A stretch of 20,634 nt of DNA from Faecalibacterium sp. UBA7177 (GTDB lineage: Bacteria > Bacillota > Clostridia > Oscillospirales > Ruminococcaceae): positions 2,155 through 22,788 of the forward strand of contig DKVN01000058.1 in assembly GCA_002491225.1 (NCBI GenBank), written 5' to 3'. Of this stretch, positions 14,812 through 20,634 are shown piece after piece. The notes beneath the pieces are model-generated. The model had not been told where the DNA came from. It was given only the letters and a program-made list of their open reading frames with translations, and made no database searches. The first letter of the stretch is position 1, and each line of letters opens with the position of its first letter. Made by a program: the position numbers and the translations under genes.

Positions 14812-15138
14812 TCAAAACACCAGCTGCACCAGCAGCATATAGCAGAGCGTCCCCCCGGCGATCGAGAGCAGCATCTGCCGTTTCCAGAGGTGCAGGCCGA
14901 CGACCACCGCGATCGAGAGCAGCTCCGGGATGCCGTGGCTGCCGGCGAAGAGGCTGACATTGCGCAGGCAGTAGACGACGAGCAGCCCAAACACGGCCGG
15001 GGGCAGCACCGTGCCGAGATACCGGATGTATTTGGGGGTCGGCCTGCCGGCCGGAAAGCACAAAAAAGGCAAAAAGCGGGTGAGCAGGGTGCCCAGAACC
15101 ACCATGCCGATGGTGATGATCTGCTGTGTCAGGGTCAT
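14812..15138 (-). CDS. azlD: AzlD family branched-chain amino acid exporter small subunit
   Basis: This 108-residue protein has about four hydrophobic helices and the AzlD signature near its start (GTLLTRFLPFLCF, residues 16-28), then PKYIRYLGTVLPPAVFGLL. AzlD pairs with AzlC in the membrane as a two-subunit exporter (AzlCD, equivalent to YgaZH) for valine or other branched-chain amino acids. The ATG at 15138 overlaps the azlC stop as ATGA, the classic arrangement for the pair. The longer open frame from 15303 is rejected because it overlaps azlC in another frame. Confidence 0.92.
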   Translation of the reverse strand: MTLTQQIITIGMVVLGTLLTRFLPFLCFPAGRPTPKYIRYLGTVLPPAVFGLLVVYCLRNVSLFAGSHGIPELLSIAVVVGLHLWKRQMLLSIAGGTLCYMLLVQLVF

Positions 15139-15848
15139 TGCTGCTCCCCTCCCTGCTCCAGTTTGCGGCGCAGCCCGGTCAGCACAAGGAGCAGAGCGGC
15201 CATCGCCGGGATGATAAAGTTGTCCGCCCCAAAAAGGATGAGGCAGAACAGCGGGAGGGCGAGCCCCAGCAGCGCGCTGGTGTGCCGCCGCTCCTTGAGC
15301 CACTGCTCGATGAAGATCACCACGAACATGGCGGTCATGACGAAATCCAGCCCCTCGGTGTTAAAGTGGAGCAGCGAGCCGAAGATGCCGCCAAGACTCG
15401 CGCCGAAAAACCAGTAAAAATGGTTGAGCAGGGTGACAAAAAGCATAAACCAGCCCCGGTCGACATCCGCGGGGATCTCGGCCGTGTAGTTGATCGAAAA
15501 GCTCTCGTCGCACATGCCGAAGATCAGGTAGAGCTTTTTCCAGCCGGTGCCGCGGTATTTATCCAGCATCGAGATGCCGTAAAAGAGGTGCCGGGCGTTG
15601 ATCATCAGGGTCATGACCAGGGCCTGCAGCGGGTCAAACGCGCCCAGCAGCAGGTTGACCGTCACAAACTCCATCGAACCGGCAAAGATGGTCAGGCTCA
15701 TCAGCATCGGGTACCAGAAGCTGAAGCCGGACACGTTCATGTAGATACCATAGGTCAGCCCCAAAAACCAGAACCCCGCAAAGATGGGGATGGTATAGGG
15801 AAATGCGCACCGAAAGGCCCTGCGGATGGTCTGCGTTTTGCTCTGCAT
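15135..15848 (-). CDS. azlC: AzlC family branched-chain amino acid exporter large subunit
   Basis: This 237-residue integral membrane protein has the AzlC/YgaZ pattern: FAGFWFLGLTYGIYM, FAGSMEFVTVNLLLGAFDP and MTLMINARHLFYGISM (about residues 23-95), with the conserved NARHLFYG. It is the larger partner of AzlD in a branched-chain amino acid export complex. The ATG at 15848 has GAGGAGG 8 bases upstream. It starts 13 bases after the NSS transporter stop, so the three genes form one transcript. Substrate is inferred from the family. Confidence 0.94.
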   Translation of the reverse strand: MQSKTQTIRRAFRCAFPYTIPIFAGFWFLGLTYGIYMNVSGFSFWYPMLMSLTIFAGSMEFVTVNLLLGAFDPLQALVMTLMINARHLFYGISMLDKYRGTGWKKLYLIFGMCDESFSINYTAEIPADVDRGWFMLFVTLLNHFYWFFGASLGGIFGSLLHFNTEGLDFVMTAMFVVIFIEQWLKERRHTSALLGLALPLFCLILFGADNFIIPAMAALLLVLTGLRRKLEQGGEQQ

Positions 15849-15861
15849 CCATCAGGCCTCC

Positions 15862-17244
15862 TCACAGCGAAAGGATGCCCAGCACATTCGCGATCGAGCT
15901 GAGCAGGATGGCCACAATGCAGATGGGGGCCAGATACTTCATAAAAACGTGGTAGAGTTTTTTGCGGCGGAAGGCCGAGGAGGACTCCATCTCGGCATCC
16001 ATCCTGGCAAACCCGACCACCCGCAGGATCAGCCAGCAGGTAGCGAGGGCCGCCAGCGGCATCATCACCGAGTTGGTCAAAAAGTCGAAGAAATCCAAAA
16101 AGGCCATCCCGAAGATCTGCACAAAATCCAGCGCCCCGTACCCAAGCGCCGAGGCGGTGCCGATGACAAGGGTCACGGCGGCCATGATCAGGCAGCATTT
16201 GGGGCGGCTGAGGTGCAGCTCGTCCTCAAGGGTAGAGACGCTGGTCTCCATCAGCGAGATCGCGCTGGTCAGGGCCGCCAGCAGGAACATCAGGAAAAAG
16301 GCGATGCCGATGATGCCCCCCGCCCCCATGCTGGCAAAGATCCGGGGCAGGGTGATGAAGGCGAGCGAGGGCCCGGCCTTGAGCATCTCCATATCCCCGC
16401 CCGAGAAGGAAAAGACCGACGGGATCACGATCAGGCCCGCCAGCATGGCGATGGCCGTGTCAAAGAGCTCGAGTTGGGTGGTGGATTTTTCGATGTCGGC
16501 CCTGCGGTCGAGATACGAGCCGTAGGTGTACAGCACCCCCATCGCGATCGAGAGCGAGTAGAACATCTGCCCCATCGCCGCCACCACCGTCATCCAGGAG
16601 AAGTTGTCCAGATCCGGGATCAGGAAGTACTTCACGCCCTCCCACGCGCCGGGCCGGGTGACCGAATAGCCCGCGATAAAAACAGCCAGCACCACCAGCA
16701 CCGGCATCATCACCTTGGAGACCCGCTCGACCCCCTGCTCCACCCCGGCCAGGATGACGAACAGCACCAGCGCCGCAAAGAGGACAAACCAGAACTCCGC
16801 CTTGCCGGAGGCGGCGATGAAGGCCGAAAAATAACCGTCCCCGGCCAGAACCTCCCGGCCGCCCCGCAGATACTCGAACAGGTATTTGAAGACCCAGCCG
16901 CCGATCACGCAGTAGTAGGGCACGATCAGCATGGGCACCACCGCGTTGATCCAGCCGCCGAGATGAAAGGGCAAGCTGCTGCCGAAGGTGTGAAAGGCCC
17001 CCACCGGGCTCTTTTGGGTCATGCGGCCCAGGGCCGTCTCCGAGACGATCAGCACATAGCCAAAGGTCACCATCAAAAGCAGGTAGACCAGCACGAACAT
17101 CCCGCCGCCGTACTTTGCCGCGAGGTACGGAAACCGCCAGATATTGCCCAGCCCGACGGCAGAGCCCGCCACGGCCAGCAGATAGCCGATCCGCCCCGAA
17201 AAGCTGCCGCGCGCGGCGGCGTTGTTCGATCCATTCGTGTTCAT
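15862..17244 (-). CDS. Neurotransmitter:sodium symporter (NSS/SNF) family transporter
   Basis: This 460-residue membrane protein of the LeuT-fold NSS family has the unwound TM1 sodium/substrate-binding motif AVGLGNIWRFPY at residues 29-40, followed by KYGGGMFVLVYLL, as in bacterial tryptophan/tyrosine/leucine carriers. About eleven to twelve hydrophobic segments are visible, ending in a short basic cytoplasmic region near 428-436 and a last helix. NSS proteins import amino acids with Na+. GAGGGAG lies 8 bases before the ATG at 17244. It is the first gene of an operon with azlCD, so an importer and an exporter of probably related amino acids are expressed together. The substrate cannot be read directly. 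Confidence 0.94.
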   Translation of the reverse strand: MNTNGSNNAAARGSFSGRIGYLLAVAGSAVGLGNIWRFPYLAAKYGGGMFVLVYLLLMVTFGYVLIVSETALGRMTQKSPVGAFHTFGSSLPFHLGGWINAVVPMLIVPYYCVIGGWVFKYLFEYLRGGREVLAGDGYFSAFIAASGKAEFWFVLFAALVLFVILAGVEQGVERVSKVMMPVLVVLAVFIAGYSVTRPGAWEGVKYFLIPDLDNFSWMTVVAAMGQMFYSLSIAMGVLYTYGSYLDRRADIEKSTTQLELFDTAIAMLAGLIVIPSVFSFSGGDMEMLKAGPSLAFITLPRIFASMGAGGIIGIAFFLMFLLAALTSAISLMETSVSTLEDELHLSRPKCCLIMAAVTLVIGTASALGYGALDFVQIFGMAFLDFFDFLTNSVMMPLAALATCWLILRVVGFARMDAEMESSSAFRRKKLYHVFMKYLAPICIVAILLSSIANVLGILSL

Positions 17245-17302
17245 TGCAAACGCTCCCTCTTTTTGACGCTCCTTTGATGCTCCCTAAAGGCTAAAACATC
17301 CT

Positions 17303-17329
17303 ATATTATCATTCGGGCGCTGCTTGCAA
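17303..17329 (-). promoter_or_regulatory. Candidate promoter of the NSS-azlCD operon
   Basis: On the minus strand, TTGCAA (17324-17329) precedes an extended -10 TG-A-TAATAT (hexamer 17303-17308). The 15-base spacer is short, so it probably relies on the TG extension. The surrounding sequence is the only AT-rich spot before the gene. Confidence 0.45.
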
Positions 17330-17355
17330 ATATTAACCTGTTGTTTTCCTTGTAC

Positions 17356-17397
17356 AAAAAGCGAGGCTGTTGCTCCGTTTCGCAGCAGCCTCGCTTT
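17356..17397 (-). terminator. Terminator of the flavodoxin/CMD-cupin transcript
   Basis: A 16-bp stem (AAAGCGAGGCTG arm at 17358-17373, CAGCCTCGCTTT arm ending at 17397, one wobble) has a short loop. On the minus strand it is followed by a T5 run then GTACAAGG. It lies 39 bases after the stop at 17437. Confidence 0.85.
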
Positions 17398-17436
17398 GCC
17401 CGATCCTGGGCGGTTTTGGGCAAAGCCCCTGTCCGG

Positions 17437-18165
17437 TCAGAGCTTTGCGTACTCCTCATCGCTCACCGGCTCCAGCCACTCGGCCGAGCAGCCCTCGCCG
17501 GGGGCCTCAAAGGCCACATGGCTGAACCATCTGTCCCTGGCCGCGCCGTGCCAGTGCCTGACCCCGGCCGGGATGTAGACCACATCGCCCGGGCGCAGGG
17601 CCTGCGCCTCCCTGCCCCACTCCTGATACCAGCCGCGGCCGTCGGTGCAGAGCAGAATCTGCCCGCCGCCCTTGGCTGCATGGTGGATGTGCCAGTAGTT
17701 CCGGCAGCCCGGCTCGAAGGTGACGTTCGAGAGGGGGATGGTCGCTTTGGGGTCGGTCAGCAGCTTGAGGTAGCTGTGGCCGGTAAAGTACCGGGCGTAG
17801 GCGTCGTTGGGCGCGCCCAGGCCGAACAGCCCGCCGTCCTTGCCGTCGTCGTCCTTGTACACCTCCACCGCCATGCGGAAGGCCGCCCAGGCGTTGGGCC
17901 ACCCGGCGTAGAAGGCCAGATGGGTGAGGATCTCGGCCAGCTCGACCCTGGTGACCCCGTTCTTTTTGGCGTTCATCAGATGGTGCTGGAAGGAGCTGTC
18001 GATCAGCCCCTTGCCGACCAGGGCCGAGAGGGTGAGGATCGAGCGCATCTTGAGAGAGAGGCCCTCCCGGTTCCACACCTCGCCAAAGAGGATATCATCG
18101 TTCAGATGGGCAAATTCGGGGGCAAACTCCCCCAGGCTGTCCCGGCCCGCGGTCTGCTTGATCAT
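17437..18165 (-). CDS. Carboxymuconolactone decarboxylase-like/cupin fusion protein
   Basis: This 242-residue cytoplasmic protein has two domains. Residues about 20-110 form an all-helical AhpD/CMD-like domain (LSLKMRSILTLSALVGKG, ELAEILTHLAFYAGWPNAWAA). It lacks the CxxC pair of peroxidase-type AhpD proteins, so redox catalysis through cysteines is unlikely. Residues about 140-232 form a cupin with metal-type histidines in WHIHH (158-162) and GVRHWHG (202-207). Such fusions are common in gut Firmicutes and are usually annotated as carboxymuconolactone decarboxylase or cupin proteins, with no firm substrate. The ATG at 18165 has GGAAGGAGA upstream. It lies 122 bases downstream of the flavodoxin gene with no terminator between, so co-transcription is likely. 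Confidence 0.88.
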   Translation of the reverse strand: MIKQTAGRDSLGEFAPEFAHLNDDILFGEVWNREGLSLKMRSILTLSALVGKGLIDSSFQHHLMNAKKNGVTRVELAEILTHLAFYAGWPNAWAAFRMAVEVYKDDDGKDGGLFGLGAPNDAYARYFTGHSYLKLLTDPKATIPLSNVTFEPGCRNYWHIHHAAKGGGQILLCTDGRGWYQEWGREAQALRPGDVVYIPAGVRHWHGAARDRWFSHVAFEAPGEGCSAEWLEPVSDEEYAKL

Positions 18166-18287
18166 GATTGTTTCTCCTTCCGTTGCGCAATGTCACAAAT
18201 TCCATCTTCAGATCCTTCTGTCGCCTTGTATGTTGGTTTCAGTCGGGATCCGCTGCCACCCCGTCACAGGCGGGGAAAAAGCCTGTC

Positions 18288-18800
18288 TCAGGCCTCGCTC
18301 TGCAGCCATGCCCGGATGGCGGGCTCCGCCTGCCGGACGCTGCCGCCGTGGATGGCGAGACCCTTTTTGACCACCGCGCCGGGGCAGAGCCGCCGGATGT
18401 CCGCCTCGCTGCGGCCCATCCCGCTGCCCTCGTGGGTGCAGAAGGGGCGGATGGTCTTGCCGGTCAGGTCGAAATGCTCGAGCAGGGTAAAAACGCACAT
18501 CGGCATGGTGCCCCAGTAGTTGGGGTAGCCGAGATAGATGGTGTCGTACCCGTTCAGGCTCTCTGGGTAGCGCCGCAGCTCGGGGCGGGCGTTCCGGCGC
18601 TGGTCGGCCTGCGCCTCGGCGATGCAGGCGTTGTAGCTTTTGGAATAGGGCTGTACCGGCTCGATGGCAAAGGTCTCGGCCCCCGTCAACGTCTGGATCA
18701 TGCCCGCCGCCGCCTCGGTGTTGCCCACCGGCAGCTCTCTGATCTGGCCGCTGACGTAGTTTTCATCCCGCCGGGAAAAGTAGAGAATGATCGAAGCCAC
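18288..18800 (-). CDS. Flavodoxin family protein
   Basis: This 170-residue protein binds FMN in a flavodoxin-like fold. It starts with ILYFSRRDENY and has VGNTEAAA at residues 25-32 (phosphate-binding region with an insertion typical of this subgroup), YLGYPNYWGTMPM (89-101) and FCTHEGSGMG (119-128). These match the flavodoxin_4-type electron-transfer proteins of Clostridia. Translation begins at GTG (18800), with GAGAGGAGG 8 bases upstream. It is divergent from a LysR regulator, which probably controls it, and upstream of the CMD/cupin gene. The electron partner is unknown. Confidence 0.92.
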   Translation of the reverse strand: MASIILYFSRRDENYVSGQIRELPVGNTEAAAGMIQTLTGAETFAIEPVQPYSKSYNACIAEAQADQRRNARPELRRYPESLNGYDTIYLGYPNYWGTMPMCVFTLLEHFDLTGKTIRPFCTHEGSGMGRSEADIRRLCPGAVVKKGLAIHGGSVRQAEPAIRAWLQSEA

Positions 18801-18830
18801 GCAAAACGCCTCCTCTCGTTCTTGCTTTTT

Positions 18831-18860
18831 ATGATACTACAGTTTCCCCTTGACGGGGAA
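18831..18860 (-). promoter_or_regulatory. Flavodoxin promoter with candidate LysR operator dyad
   Basis: On the minus strand a near-consensus -10 TATCAT (18831-18836) has no recognisable -35 box. Instead a perfect dyad, TTCCCC (18844-18849) / GGGGAA (18855-18860) with a 5-base centre, covers the -35 region. A promoter without a -35 box and with a bound dyad fits control by a regulator, most simply the divergent LysR protein. The dyad centre also contains TTGAC on the plus strand. Confidence 0.45.
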
Positions 18861-18932
18861 TCTCCGGTATGTTAGGCTGGTATCAACAAAAGGTTTATAC
18901 GGCAACCCGTTTATAGCGAGAGGAGGGGCCCT

Positions 18933-19850
18933 ATGTTCAACCCTCAGCTGACCGCCTTTGTCTGCGCGGCGGACTGCGGCAGCTTTACCAAGGCGGCCGA
19001 AAAGCTGTTCATCTCCCCCACGGCGGTGATGAAGCAGGTCAACGCGCTCGAGGCGCATCTGGATCTGCGGCTGATGGACCGCACCCCGCAGGGCATCCGG
19101 CTGACCAGCGCCGGGGAGGTCATTTATAAGGATGCCAGGTTTCTCTTTGGCTACTCCCGGCGCTCGGTCGAGAATGCCCGCCGGGCGATGGAGGCGGAGG
19201 GCCGGATCTTCCGGGTAGGCACCTCGCTGCTGAACCCGGCCAAGCCCTTTATGGACCTGTGGCATCAGGTGGGGCCGCAGTTTCCGGGCTACACCCTGCA
19301 GCTCATCCCCTTTGAGGACGACCACACCGGCATCCTGGCCGAGATTGGGGCGCTGGGGGAAAAGTTTGATTTTCTGATGGCGGTCTGCGACTCGGCCCTA
19401 TGGCTGAACCGCTGTCATTTTCTGCCGCTGGGCCGCTGCAAAAAGATGGTGGCGGTCTCCCGTGATCACCGGCTGGCGGGGCGGAAGCGGCTCGTCGTAC
19501 CGGACCTTTACGGCGAGACTCTGATGATGGTCAGGGAGGGCGACTCGGCCAGCAACGACCGCATCCGCGCCGACCTTGTGCGGGACCACCCCGCCATCCA
19601 GATCGAGGACACCCCCCATTTTTACGACATCTCGGTGTTCAACCGCTGCGCGCAGACCGACAAGGTGCTGCTGATCATGGACTGCTGGCAGGAGGTACAC
19701 CCGGCCCTGGTGAGCATCCCGGTGGATTGGGACTATGCCCTGCCCTACGGCCTGCTCTACGCGCTGGAGCCATCTGAGGCGGTGGCGAAGTTTGTTGAGG
19801 CGGTGCGGGAAATGGCCGGGCCGAAACCCGGGCTCAGTGGAATATCATGA
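18933..19850 (+). CDS. LysR family transcriptional regulator
   Basis: This 305-residue regulator has the N-terminal winged HTH of LysR proteins: FVCAADCGSFTKAAEKLFISPTAVMKQVNALEAHLDLRLMDR, about residues 9-50, written here as position-linked motifs FTKAAEKL and MKQVNALE. A linker helix and a periplasmic-binding-protein-like effector domain (about 92-295) follow. GAGGAGGGG precedes the ATG at 18933. It is divergent from the flavodoxin gene, the usual layout for a LysR regulator and its target. The inducer is unknown. Its last codons lie inside a 14-bp palindrome, and no terminator is evident after it. Confidence 0.93.
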   Translation: MFNPQLTAFVCAADCGSFTKAAEKLFISPTAVMKQVNALEAHLDLRLMDRTPQGIRLTSAGEVIYKDARFLFGYSRRSVENARRAMEAEGRIFRVGTSLLNPAKPFMDLWHQVGPQFPGYTLQLIPFEDDHTGILAEIGALGEKFDFLMAVCDSALWLNRCHFLPLGRCKKMVAVSRDHRLAGRKRLVVPDLYGETLMMVREGDSASNDRIRADLVRDHPAIQIEDTPHFYDISVFNRCAQTDKVLLIMDCWQEVHPALVSIPVDWDYALPYGLLYALEPSEAVAKFVEAVREMAGPKPGLSGIS

Positions 19851-19854
19851 TATT
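19841..19854. repeat. 14-bp perfect palindrome at the lysR stop codon
   Basis: AATATCATGATATT (19841-19854) is a perfect palindrome that contains the LysR stop codon. It marks the switch from GC-rich to AT-rich sequence, so it may be a protein-binding or recombination site, or chance. Confidence 0.35.
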
Positions 19855-19887
19855 GTTCAATCAGCTTTTGTCAGGATGTAAAAGGTT

Positions 19888-19944
19888 TTTGACAGCGTAT
19901 TGGATGAGGTGTCAAAGCCTATTGATAGACGATTTTCTATCAAT
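19888..19944. promoter_or_regulatory. Two perfect dyads upstream of the XRE gene, candidate operators
   Basis: TTTGACA (19888-19894) and TGTCAAA (19910-19916) form a 7-bp dyad with a 15-base centre. ATTGATAG (19921-19928) and CTATCAAT (19937-19944) form an 8-bp dyad with an 8-base centre. The first contains a consensus -35 TTGACA (19889-19894). The -10 17 bases on is weak (TCAAAG), so the start point is unclear. Position just before an XRE regulator suggests autoregulation. Confidence 0.5.
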
Positions 19945-19976
19945 GAGTTATGCTTCTTTCAGATGGAGGTCACGCT

Positions 19977-20420
19977 ATGGAAATTGAGAAGAAATTAAAA
20001 GAAGCAAGGACAAATGCTGGTTTGACACAGGAACAGGTTGCTGAGAAAATTATGGTTTCACGGCAAACCATATCAAACTGGGAAAATGGAAGATCCTTGC
20101 CAGATATTGTTAGTATGATAAAATTGAGTGACCTTTATCAGATTAGTTTAGATGAACTACTGAAAGGAGACAAAAAAATGAAAGAAAAGATCGAGAAGGA
20201 TGCAAAGGTCGCGAAAAATAATAGGAAATTGATCCTGACAACAGCAATTTTGTTATTTTCTATTGCGATAATCTATTGGATCAGCGATTTCGTGGGCGGT
20301 GTGTTTTATGACTTCTGTGAGGGTGCTGTAAGATGGGTAGTGTTAGGCATCGGCGTTGCGTTTGCTTTGACAGCTATGAGCCAAAAAGACGAAGTTCTTT
20401 CTGAGAAAAAGGACGTGTAA
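19977..20420 (+). CDS. Membrane-anchored XRE family transcriptional regulator
   Basis: The 147-residue protein begins with a Cro/cI-type HTH (about residues 4-58): LKEARTNAGLTQEQVAEKI, then VSRQTISNWENGRSLPD and the LYQISLDELLKGD tail. A basic linker follows (about 63-82), then two hydrophobic segments (about 84-108 and 120-136) that should place it in the membrane. Proteins of this build in Firmicutes are usually small local regulators that may sense envelope stress, but no ligand can be named. The ATG at 19977 has GGAGGT 6 bases upstream; an in-frame ATG at 19950 lacks one. The gene is clearly AT-rich, unlike the LysR gene before it, so recent acquisition is likely. Confidence 0.88.
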   Translation: MEIEKKLKEARTNAGLTQEQVAEKIMVSRQTISNWENGRSLPDIVSMIKLSDLYQISLDELLKGDKKMKEKIEKDAKVAKNNRKLILTTAILLFSIAIIYWISDFVGGVFYDFCEGAVRWVVLGIGVAFALTAMSQKDEVLSEKKDV

Positions 20421-20482
20421 ATTTCCGGTTTTGTCGGGACGTTGTATGTATGCCGATTGACAGAAAATCGCTGCATAAAATA

Positions 20483-20532
20483 CAAGATCCGAACCCGCTG
20501 CCAGCTGGCTTTGGGTTCGGATCTTGCTTTTG
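20483..20532 (+). terminator. Strong hairpin terminator after the XRE gene
   Basis: A perfect 14-bp stem (CAAGATCCGAACCC at 20483-20496 with its complement at 20513-20526) has a 16-base loop that contains the palindrome GCCAGCTGGC. It is followed by CTTTTGCG on the plus strand. The T-run is short, and the other strand lacks a good one, so it mainly serves the XRE transcript. Confidence 0.65.
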
Positions 20533-20589
20533 CGTTGGGCAGGGCGGGAACCGCGCCTGCCTTGATTCTTCGTATCGTTTGCTAGGGTC

Positions 20590-20634
20590 GTCGAGAAGGG
20601 GAGATAATCTGAGACTATCCTAAAATTTGTGTAA
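20590..20634. mobile_element. Possible insertion-sequence end at the window edge
   Basis: Read on the minus strand, the last bases are TTACACAAATTTTAGGA, followed by a mixed tail ending in CCCC. This resembles the TTTACACAA-type terminal inverted repeats I know from IS256-family elements. No transposase is visible, so the call rests on a short pattern remembered from the family. Confidence 0.2.

Noticed and set aside
15826..17277. Plus-strand frame of 483 codons opposite the NSS transporter
   Set aside because: The transporter motif AVGLGNIWRFPY and its ribosome binding site support the minus strand only.
18226..18290. CCCCG...CGGGG hairpin between the flavodoxin and CMD/cupin genes as a terminator
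   Set aside because: On the minus strand the hairpin is not followed by a T-run, so it does not look like an intrinsic terminator.

Overview
The window looks like chromosomal DNA from a GC-rich low-branching Firmicute, most plausibly a gut Clostridia member of the Oscillospiraceae/Ruminococcaceae type. This is inferred from strong AGGAGG-type ribosome binding sites, sigma-A promoters with 17-bp spacers, and a gene set (AzlCD, KtrB-like TrkH, NSS transporter, PepT, flavodoxin/LysR pair) typical of that group. Most genes are very GC-rich. Three stretches are visibly less so: the WG-repeat locus (about 9.9-11.4 kb), the tRNA/integrase/IS110 island (about 13.2-14.6 kb) and the XRE regulator at the right end (from about 19.85 kb).

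Region 1 (1-8345, minus strand) is one long exopolysaccharide/capsule operon. It starts from a clear promoter at 8312-8340 and runs leftward off the window. It encodes the three enzymes that make UDP-N-acetyl-L-fucosamine from UDP-GlcNAc (FnlA/CapE, FnlB/CapF, FnlC/CapG) in the same order as in E. coli O26 and S. aureus cap loci. These are followed by the matching WbuB-type glycosyltransferase, a dolichol-phosphate-type GT2 with a DUF2304 membrane partner, an MBOAT O-acyltransferase and its SGNH-like partner (cut by the window edge). Together they would build a FucNAc-containing glycan and O-acylate it at the membrane.

Region 2 (8346-12921): peptidase T is transcribed divergently from the operon behind a good promoter and a hairpin-containing leader. 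It ends at a bidirectional terminator facing a minus-strand group: a KtrB/TrkH potassium channel subunit, a secreted WG-repeat protein and a small unrecognised protein.

Region 3 (12893-14811) is a scarred integration hotspot. It holds a tRNA-Arg(CCU) pseudogene without its T-loop, an intact tRNA-Arg(CCU), an inverted tRNA 3'-end fragment, the C-terminus of a tyrosine integrase with an in-frame stop, and an IS110-family transposase lacking its C-terminal half and its upstream non-coding end.

Region 4 (14812-18932): an NSS-family sodium symporter with AzlC and AzlD forms a minus-strand transporter operon. Next comes a carboxymuconolactone-decarboxylase/cupin fusion and a flavodoxin, divergent from a LysR regulator that probably controls them. 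Region 5 (19841-20634) is AT-rich and holds a membrane-anchored XRE regulator with two perfect dyads upstream, a strong hairpin terminator and a possible insertion-sequence end at the right edge.

No clearly new system is proven here. The most unusual parts are the tRNA-Arg integration scar, the uncharacterised WG-repeat/106-110 aa pair, and the XRE locus with its double dyad.
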